Shown: piece by piece, positions 55,955-64,000 of the stretch
How positions within the stretch are numbered: the stretch's first letter is position 1
Layout of the letters: each line of letters begins with the position of its first letter
Assembly: GCA_039566865.1 (NCBI GenBank)
Contig: CM076959.1
Span: forward strand, 9,593,501-9,657,500
DNA: 64,000 bases
From: Aurelia coerulea
Lineage: Eukaryota; Cnidaria; Scyphozoa; Semaeostomeae; Ulmaridae
Direction: 5' to 3'
Notes under the pieces: model-generated
Databases searched by the model: none
What the model was told of the DNA's origin: nothing
Seen by the model: the letters and a program-made list of their open reading frames with translations, nothing else
Made by a program: the position numbers and the translations under genes

Positions 55955-56277
55955 AAACCCTTTAGCTATTCTACAAAAGAGCCTGGGTCGAGCATTATTT
56001 TTATACATTTTGATATACTCGATCGAGTGGTATTAGAGCTTCTATCACTTATTGTGCTCATTCGAAAATTCTGCAAAATGTAGCAAAATATTGTTCGATT
56101 CTGATTCTATGCTAGACTTGCCCCAAGTCTATTTCGTCAAAAAAAAAATTCGTCAAAAAAATTGAAGGGAAAAGTGAAAAGCGAAATGTTTAGCAATATA
56201 CTTTCCGGTAGACTTATTACAGTTGACAAAACAGACTTGGGGCAAGTCTAATTCTATGCAGAAGAGCTAAAAGTTCT
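55955..56277. mobile_element. MITE of the CTTTTAGCTATTCT family, copy 2
   Basis: AACCCTTTAGCTATTCT at the left and AAGAGCTAAAAGTTCT at the right correspond to the inverted ends of 17921-18098; the interior AAGAGCCTGGGTCGAGC and GTTCGATTCTGATTCT are shared. It is interrupted by a 138-bp element at 56113-56250, so it is the older insertion. Confidence 0.75.
56113..56250. mobile_element. nested MITE, TAGACTTGCCCCAAGTCT ends
   Basis: Perfect 18-base inverted ends that are themselves palindromic (GACTTG..CAAGTC). ATTCTATGC at 56104-56112 and 56251-56259 is an exact 9-base target duplication within the older MITE. A 9-base duplication is typical of Mutator-like elements; the class is inferred. It contains two ATTCGTCAAAAAA-type repeats and no ORF. 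Confidence 0.85.
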
Positions 56278-56972
56278 ATTGCTGCAATTTTGACTCTTAT
56301 CTTCTTGTTACAGCCAAAGCAAGAGAATTGTGCCCATCACAATCCTAAATTATTTTATAATTCAAAATCATTTTTGAATAATTATTCGAATAGTAATTCA
56401 AAAAATGATATGACATTTGCAACAAGGCGCTCGTACTGCCAAATGTATATCATAACCTAATATTTTGACTGAGGCTAGCCTCCTTATCAAGCACCCTTAC
56501 AAAGTGGTTACGACATTTGGCTTAATTTATGAAAAATGTTTCACAAGTTTATACCTGTTACGGATGTTTAAAAGTGAAAGAATTTACAATTGTTCTTTGG
56601 CAGTTGTGCTAGTAAGTTTGTTTTTGTTTTTGCATCAATTCGATAAGCCCCGGACTTGTCCTTTTTCTCATAGAATTGTATTTCGTTATTTGATAAGTTC
56701 ATTAAGGACCTTTTTTAACCAAAAGACTCAAGAAAGAACCAAATCATTAACAAATAGACTGTTTAGTATTGTGTTGGTTGATAATCCATTCTTTCTAAAA
56801 GCAATTCAGAACTCTCAGTTCTTTACTTCGAATTACCGTATTGATGAAGGTGTTGTGGCGCGGTGGTGTAATCCTCTGACATTGCAGCCAGAACAGTCAG
56901 GTGGACCGGGTTCGATCCCAGGTAGAGCCCCATCACTTCAGCGTCATGAAAAGGGGTCGCGGACTCGATTAG

Positions 56973-57244
56973 GCCTGTTCAAGTCACTTAACAACATGGC
57001 TCCAGCCTACCTGAAAGATATGTTGAGGCTACAAACCAGTGATAGATACAGACTGAGGTCAGAGAAATCTGTGGCATTAATAGTTCCAAAGACAAAATTT
57101 ACATCTCGTGGGGACCGAGCATTTTGTACTGCAGCCCCTAGGCTCTGGAACAAACTGCCCGTTGAAATTAGAAGATCTCAGAGCGTCCAAACTTTCAAAA
57201 CAGGATTAAAAACGTATTTATTTTATAATCATTTTAACATGTGA
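56973..57244 (+). pseudogene. L2-type LINE protein C-terminus
   Basis: Sequence LFKSLNNMAPAYLKDML, then SDRYRLRSEKSVALIVPKTK, GDRAFCTAAPRLWNKLPVEI and QTFKTGLKTYLF, ending at a stop at 57242-57244. These are the usual final blocks of L2 proteins, and no frameshift is visible. The open frame extends upstream through SINE and flanking DNA to 56465 (259 codons in total), but that part is non-LINE sequence and probably open by chance. Confidence 0.9.
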
Positions 57245-57344
57245 ATGACATTTCTAGCTTTAATTTCTATAAATTAAGGTTTTTAACACTAAGTTGTTCA
57301 GCGCTTTAGAATATATGTATATAGATTTTAGCGCTCTATAAGTG

Positions 57345-57448
<104 letters not shown>

Positions 57449-57508
57449 TACTTCTGCGATCCCAGCGCTTGGTGCTAAAACCGCAACTTCACCTTCACCT
57501 TCATCTCC

Positions 57509-60500
57509 GAGCGCCTAGGCTAGGCTAAAAGCTGTATCTTACTTTCTTGGCAGTGAAATTTTGAATATTGCTTCAACAAATTTCTCGGCACTTCTCAAAC
57601 ATACTAGGGTGTTGGCGGTGGTAATCGGACACTTGCGAAAAGCGACAGAAAAGTATGTTACAAATGAGATCCATCAAAGTGGGTATTTCTTTGTATTGAA
57701 AGCTAACATTATAGATACTAAACAACTGTATGAAAAGCCTTCATGAATGTTAAACACGCTTAAGAAGTTGCTTTCGTTGTCCTTGGCAGTGTAGAAGTTG
57801 TCGTTGTGAATATCACACCCCAGATTCAAAACTCTGCATCTGTTCCAGAAAGAAGCAAAAATCTTAAACTTTTTAAAGAGTCTCAGTTATTTGAAGAAAT
57901 TATACTGAATACTATGAACAAAGTTAAAACCAATGCTAATAATACATATGATAAAGTTTATCAAATTGAATTCTTATTCCATATCACCTGAAAGTCCTTT
58001 GACCATAATGGCAACCTGTAGTTTATTACTAGTTATTACAAAAATGAACATTGTATTTGCTTGCCTTGTCACCATTAAGTAACTCAATTACCACTCTTTA
58101 TCTATTGAATAAATACCGCAACTTATTTTCAAATGCTTTATAATTGTGACTAAATCAGTGTTTCCTCAAATAAACACCAAACCACCAGAAAACCTCGTTA
58201 AACTTGCTGCTACGAAGGGTAAATATTTGTAAATGAATTACATGAGGAAATTTCTTGATAACTGATAAGTTTCACGGATAATCATGTTCAAGTAAAAATT
58301 ATGAAATAGGGTGATTGAAAATTCAGAAGATTAGCCGAAATGTAAACATAGATTCGTCGTAAGATTGCGAGGGGCAAATCACTCCTGAAAATGGTGTACG
58401 AGATTAATAATCACTAGCGATTATTTTGTGATTAATTTGATTTTTTGTGTGATTAATTTGATTTTTCAGTGATTAATTTGTGATTATTCTAAAATTAATC
58501 ACATATTTCAAAATGCTCTCAAATAAGTCCCCATGCTATAAAAATTGTATAGATAGGGCGGGATAGAGCAAACATGACTGTCCGCTATTTCATAAATCAA
58601 ATCATAGACTATCATGCCAATTTGGCAGAGTTTTTTTGTAATACGTTACATCGAAAGCGCAAAATTTGGAATTTACCTTTAACAAGCGTGTCGTCAATGG
58701 TGGCAATGTGACTATCTGGAGCAAGGTAACCGCACATACAGTAAATTCAAATTCAAGTCATTTAAAAGAATGTTGGGCAACTTGGCAGTCAAATGTACAG
58801 CAGCAACGACATGGTTTTCCAAGTGACCTTGGCACGAGGACGAGGCTTCATTTTTGCTCCATCGCAGGTTCATCAGAATCATGCGCTGCTGTGCTGTTTA
58901 GGTTTTTGAACTTATTCGACAGCGTATTCACATTAACTTCGGGAAACGGTGAAAAGGACATTTTAATTCTTTCATTTTTCTAAGAAACGTATGCAAATAA
59001 CTGTGGTTAAAGATTCACAATTTGTGATTAATGTGACTGATGATTTTAAATGAATTAGCAAAAACTGGCACAGCTAGTTTCAAGGAAAAGCTGTAAATAC
59101 CATTTAATCCTGTACTATTTGAAGTCTTCAATGCTTGAATGATTTCACTAGATAATATTGGTCTGAATCTAAAGGCAGTGTTTCTAATGTCAACGTTAGA
59201 ATTTTCTCAATGAGGTCCTTACCAATACTGCAAGAGAACCGATTCATCGTATCTGGAATTTGCTGTGTGGCAGTTATTGGCTGACCATATACCTTAAAAG
59301 ATGAGATTTTTGTGATTTTAGACCCCTTATTGAAAAGTTTATTAATTGTCTTAGCCTGTACATGCCACTGGCTGTAGGGAACCTTTATTTGCTACTACCC
59401 TAAACAATCTCGTCAAAAAGATTTGAAGAGCTGTACTCTGACCTGCTCAAAATAATTCAAATTATAGCAGCAATTTCTTTTGGAAAAGCTTCTTGTAATG
59501 ATGCCACAGACAGACTAGACAATGATAAAGTGGCGAAAAGAGACATTTCATCAAGATCGAATCAACAGCGCCAAATCGTTTTGTACTAAAGCTGAGAAAA
59601 GCATTTTTTAAATTTGTACTTAATTTGCTCGACTGATTGTTATTGGATGAAAATTCTTCGTTTACTTGCTATGATGGGTATGATTCTTTTTTCATTTCAG
59701 CAATGTTGATGATGCAAAATGTAACTAAAAATGGCGTTTCCCTCATTTCAGATCGTTTGAAGGGCATGGTCACTAAAAATTGTCTGGGGCTCCTGAACAA
59801 ATCGAACTAATTATCCTATTTATCTGTTGATTATGTTGATTAAAGGTAGTCTGTCACGTATTTCATTGGCCGCAGCAAAACCAGAGCTCAACACAACGGA
59901 TTTCTTTGTGAATCTGTGTATTTGAAAAGGCTGGTCGCTATCACTTTCTATGGTTGTAGAAAGTCAGTAGGATTAGCAGCCATTCAAAGTTTTTATTCTT
60001 TGTATTGTCATTATCACCCAATCAAATGCGTGATAGACTGCCTTTAAATTGATTTCCTCAGTCCTTTGAGAGATGCAATGTTTTCACTCTTTCCTGTACA
60101 TACCTCATATTTGTACCATCTAACGCTTAGGGGAACGCTTAATAAGAGGTTAATAAAGAATCTTTGAAATCTGCTCTTTTGATTAATTTCTAAGTCATCC
60201 GGAAGATGCAAGAATATTTTACTCACCCGGTACAAGCTGCATTTTCTTTCTGTTAAAACAGAATTATTGCTTGTGAATATCAAAACAGAGAGATTTTGAA
60301 ATCAAATTTGCAGGATACAGGTGCAAGGTGCGATTATCTTAGTACATTGTCATTTTCATTCAAATTTACAGCAAATCTTCAAAGCAATTATGTCATCTAA
60401 TTGCATGGCACGTTAAATTATGCAAAGAGCATATATTAACACCATTAATTTCCTGTTTCTTTTCAATAAAATGTGAAGAACAAAAGTAAATGAGATAGGA

Positions 60501-62289
60501 GATGTATGGCAGTCCGAATTTGTTTTGAAAAGGATCTTTCCAGATTAGAATATTTGCTGTCATTGTCTTATTGTGTCTTTGTCTTTTGTGTAACTTAAAT
60601 ATAGCCTTAAAGCCTATAATGTTCTTTTGGTGGGTCTAATCTGGCTTCAAATCTTCAAAATATCAACGAGCATAGCCTATTACGCTCTTTTTATTGAACT
60701 GCTGAAAAGGAACTGATTGGTTGATTCATTGATACATTGATCCATTGATTCAATGATTCATTTTAGATCATCATCATATTTTTATCGTTATCGATACTTA
60801 CATAACTGCCCAATTCCTTGTGATTCCTTGCATAATGACAAATACAATCGGATACAACATTTTGCAAAATTCGTTACAATAATTGATAACACAGCCACGC
60901 ACATGGGCCATATCACTATCTAGAAACCTAGTACGCTGCTGAAGAAAAATATATTTTTGTTTTCAAGGATCCCGAAAGATCTTCGATTTTCAAAAATATA
61001 GAAAACAAGTGATCTCAAAGGGGCTGTACAAGATTTTTATAAACAATCGGAAAGTACGGAAACCTGCACACGTCACTAACGCCTTTGGTTTTTAATGGCG
61101 GCCAGTTTCATCGCAGCTTCTGCGTAAATATCATTGCAGTATTTTCTCGTTTATGTCTAAGGACTCTAAGAAGAACTTTTGATATCCATCACAACTTTCA
61201 ATCATTCGGCGTTAGAAAAATAGAACCAATCCTCCACCAAACTTTCAATCACAAAGATTGTCGCAGATACTTTGGTTTACTATTCTCTGTGCAAAATCAC
61301 GATTAGCTATGTTGTGTTTAGTCTCAACACATTCGATGATTTGACACGAAGAGTCACGCAGAGCCACGCAGAGAAGACGGGTTGTACAGTCCCTTTAAGT
61401 TCTTAGCAAGAACTCTTTATAAGAAACTCTTTATTGGAAACTTATAAGAAAAGATGTGATAAAGTTTTAAATTCACAGATGAAATTTTCTGAAATGAATA
61501 TTTTAAAATATGTCGTGCGATTTCAGGTAATTCTTCAAAGACGGATAGCTACTTAAAACTCAAAGTCACACTTGCTTATAGCTGCTCGTTTCTGTTGTCC
61601 TTTGAATCGTTCAAGCGGGGTGTCATATTCCAAAATGTTTTGAGTGAACGTTTTATGGACGGGGCAGCATCTAGCCTCAACTCCTCAAAAGTATCTATAC
61701 TTTCGAGAATTTGAATCTGAACGCAGGCTAGGCAGCATCCAGAAATTTTCGTCAAGGCAAACATCAGTAACTGGGATAGCCAACGGTAGTGCGTGTGACT
61801 ACCGACTACAGCCGACTACCAGTTGGAAGGTTGATGTTGCGAGTGTAAAACCACGGGCCATAGGAAGAGCCTTCGGTGGGCCCAAAGTATTTTCCATACA
61901 TTCTTGTGGTCCTTGATACGGAATCACACAAAAAACTTATCATAATTCCTGTTGCTTCTCGGTCGATTCTTCTTCAGTTTTGCTTTCCTTTTCAAATGAA
62001 ATAAATCCATCATTTTTCTTTTTCCAAAAGATAAAATTCAACTCAAAGCGCCCCCCCCCCCCCCCCTATGACTTTCGCTTTGGCCCTCCGGAGATTTTGT
62101 TAGCCTGTGCCAGATTTCCTGCTAAATAAACGCCATTGTTGTCGAAATGTGTTCAGCTTCTTTTGCCACTAGCTATAAGGGTGTTAACCGTGACACACCG
62201 GTTTTAAAGTAATGTGGAGAAAAGAATTGTTACTCCGCAACTAGTTTCTTCGTATTGGACATTTCATTCGATAAGGGGCTAAATAGATC
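57509..62289. other. gene-poor stretch, little recognised
   Basis: Nearly 5 kb without recognisable LINE protein. It holds short frames only (58666-58983 plus, 105 codons, no domain), a clustered TGATTAATTTG repeat (about 58430-58500), a single element tip ACTCACCCGG-TA at 60221-60232 and a poly-C run at 62050-62067. Confidence 0.4.
60000..60230 (-). mobile_element. one-ended CCGGGTGAGT element
   Basis: ACTCACCCGG followed by TA at 60231-60232 is a right-hand tip of the CCGGGTG family. No opposite tip was found leftward; the left limit given is arbitrary. Confidence 0.35.
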
Positions 62290-62845
62290 GATATTTACCA
62301 ATTTGGATGTGGCGATCACAACTTAATGATAGAAGTAGGACGGCATAAAAACATAGCTTTGGAAAATAGAATTTGCACCAAATGTAACACCAGCTGTATT
62401 GAGGACGAGATTCATCTGCTACTCGAATGTAGTGCATACGTAAATTTAAGGCGACAATACTTGAGTCAGGAAATCATACAAATAATTGACAATCAAAATG
62501 ACAAAAATGAAACATTCAAACTGATAAATAACAATGAAGACCCAGACAACATTCTATCAATTGCAAAATATTTAAAAGAAGCATTTAAAAGCAGAATCGA
62601 TATTAGCTAAGGAAGGTTTAATTTCTTTGTCCATTCACCCCAGACCTCGTTCATTCGTTCTTACTGTTCGCGTTTTTGTTTCTGTTTTTGTTTTTTTGTT
62701 TTTTTGTTTTTACTTAGTTTATAAATTATGTTTGTAGATTTAGCTTGTAGTTATATTCTTAAATTTAGCTTGTAGAGACGGGGTAGAGACCATGTACCAT
62801 CGTGTATAGTGTCATTGATTTAAAAAAAAATATGAAAAAAAAGTA
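62290..62845 (+). mobile_element. LINE 3' end, poly-A type
   Basis: A C-terminal coding fragment is followed by a UTR with GTTTTTTTGTTTTTTTG runs and an A-rich end at about 62821-62842. The zinc-knuckle and A-rich tail link it to the nested LINE at 16.1-17.5 kb. Confidence 0.75.
62326..62610 (+). pseudogene. LINE C-terminal zinc-knuckle fragment
   Basis: The 95 codons begin IEVGRHKNIALENRICTKC and carry a C-x2-C ... H-x4-C finger: ICTKC, then EDEIHLLLEC. This corresponds to LCKFC...ETHFIFEC in the LINE at 16423-17481, and the preceding E-x-GRH matches EKGRHHRP there. Everything upstream of this finger is missing. The frame is intact to its stop. Confidence 0.8.
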
Positions 62846-63755
62846 AACACAGCAAAAGGAAATGAATGCGAATAATAGGAAGTATCATAGCTCCCTTGTG
62901 AAAGGGCAGCTAACTAAGTCCACGTGGTAGTTAAGGGGGAACTTCATAAATCAAAAGAATCCTGTCTGCGATAAGACAAAGGATTAACGGGACTGACGAA
63001 AAGAATTCACACCTTCATCGCAGCCAACCTTGAGTTTTTGCTCTCTTTGTTTGTTTTGATTTGTTGGAGGGTGGTCTCAGAGGTGTAGAATCTATAGAAA
63101 GGCAAACCGCTTTCTCTTTTCGAAAACCTGAATATTTTATATTACAAAATCTATCCTTGCTCCACGTGGCAGTTCAATATTTTGGAAGACTGTTTATGTA
63201 ATGTTATTTCTGTGAGGTGATAATGAATTTTATGAAAAGAGAGAAAAGCATATTAAAAATGAAGCAGAAATGTGACCTAAATGTCGAAGGCTCTGTAACG
63301 AGATTTCTTTGGGCGATCAGCAGTAAGAATGAAAAGAATGCTGGAAAATGTCAAAGAGAATTACACAAGTTTCCATTGGCATCGTGAGGTATTAAACACA
63401 ACGGGTAGGGTCTACTGGGGTAAAATGGGTAAGGCAAATATATGGATGAATTTTGATAAATTCGTTTTCCGCAATTTCCATCTAGCTACAACCACTCAAA
63501 CTATCGTCCTTAGCATAATGAATGCTTATTCATCAGCCCGGGGTCTACTGTCTTCCAGCAATCAGCACAACCAATTTTACACAAGCCTACCCACTTTTTC
63601 CAAGCAGACCCTGTAAACGAACTTGATTTTTGAAAGGAAAATATTATTATGGTGCCCTTATGGTGATGGGGAGCTTCTGGAAGGTGATTTTGCAAAAGAA
63701 AATGAAATGTGGTCGATCCAACCAGGAAATATATGTTGTAGGTAAAGCCAAAGTA
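62846..63755. other. no recognisable gene
   Basis: AT-rich sequence with short frames on both strands; nothing recognised. Confidence 0.4.
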
Positions 63756-64000
63756 CCGGGTGTCCTAAGAAAGTACTCCTGTTTCAAAATCACCAACAAG
63801 CGATTATCAAACCTGGATAACATTTTCTTGTTCTTTGTTGTGTCAATGACCCTAAAACATCCAAAGATGATAAACCGTTCGTTTCTGATACTTGAAGGCG
63901 AGCTTGAAAGTAGAAATATTGCGCACTGAAAAACGTTATTTTGGTCAATGTTTTTTTAGACGAAACATAAATCCTGCGAGAAATCTCGCATGCCTTTTAA
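63756..64000 (+). mobile_element. CCGGGTGTCC element, runs off window
   Basis: TA at 63754-63755 and the tip CCGGGTGTCCTAAGAAAGTA match the left end of the short element at 30352. No right end occurs before the window stops, so the length is unknown. Confidence 0.45.

Overview
The window looks like gene-poor, AT-rich nuclear DNA of an invertebrate animal. I found no bacterial-type gene organisation, no rRNA gene and no intact tRNA gene. Nearly all recognisable protein sequence belongs to decayed non-LTR (LINE) retrotransposons. Their C-terminal wording (N-Y-C-P-L-I-W, H-K-R-A-L-R) and (ATT)n or (CATA)n 3' tails suggest CR1/L2-like elements of the kind common in cnidarians and other non-vertebrate metazoans. 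The species cannot be fixed from this sequence.

Layout. 0.5-1.75 kb: reverse transcriptase (RT) fragment with intact catalytic motifs. 2.0-5.0 kb: microsatellite, one fold-back MITE, and a 1.03-kb TA-flanked terminal-inverted-repeat (TIR) element that recurs inverted at 35.2-36.2 kb. 5.0-8.4 kb: a LINE split by a Penelope-like composite carrying three hammerhead-ribozyme-like motifs and flanked by a 17-bp target duplication. 9.1-11.15 kb: LINE with an altered catalytic box. 12.3-13.3 kb: two palindromic elements with CCGGGTG tips. 13.9-17.8 kb: a LINE containing three separate insertions (a fold-back tRNA-derived SINE, a CCCC-tipped MITE and a second LINE). 19.4-22.0 and 37.9-38.9 kb: inverted copies of a longer unknown repeat, the second lying inside a piggyBac-like TTAA-flanked element. 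22.1-23.9 kb: a 179-bp satellite. 25.7-27.2, 33.5-34.4, 48.6-49.6, 57.0-57.4 and 62.3-62.8 kb: further LINE fragments. 43.3-47.1 kb: a minisatellite, then a degenerate satellite with an internal inversion and a 350-bp palindrome. 52.8-55.7 kb: three arrays of GGGGAAC / GGGGAACTTTAAAA(C/T), the first in opposite orientation to the other two. 55.9-57.5 kb: nested MITEs and a SINE split by an L2-type LINE.

No host gene could be established. A few medium ORFs without recognisable domains are listed at low confidence. The region is best read as layered transposon insertions, with relative ages readable from nesting. The most interesting items are the ribozyme-bearing Penelope-like composite, the G-rich heptamer arrays that stay open as ORFs on both strands, a palindromic TA-flanked element family with at least four two-ended members, and a recurrent C-terminal W-x-G-x2-C-x-C-x2-C motif in the LINE proteins.
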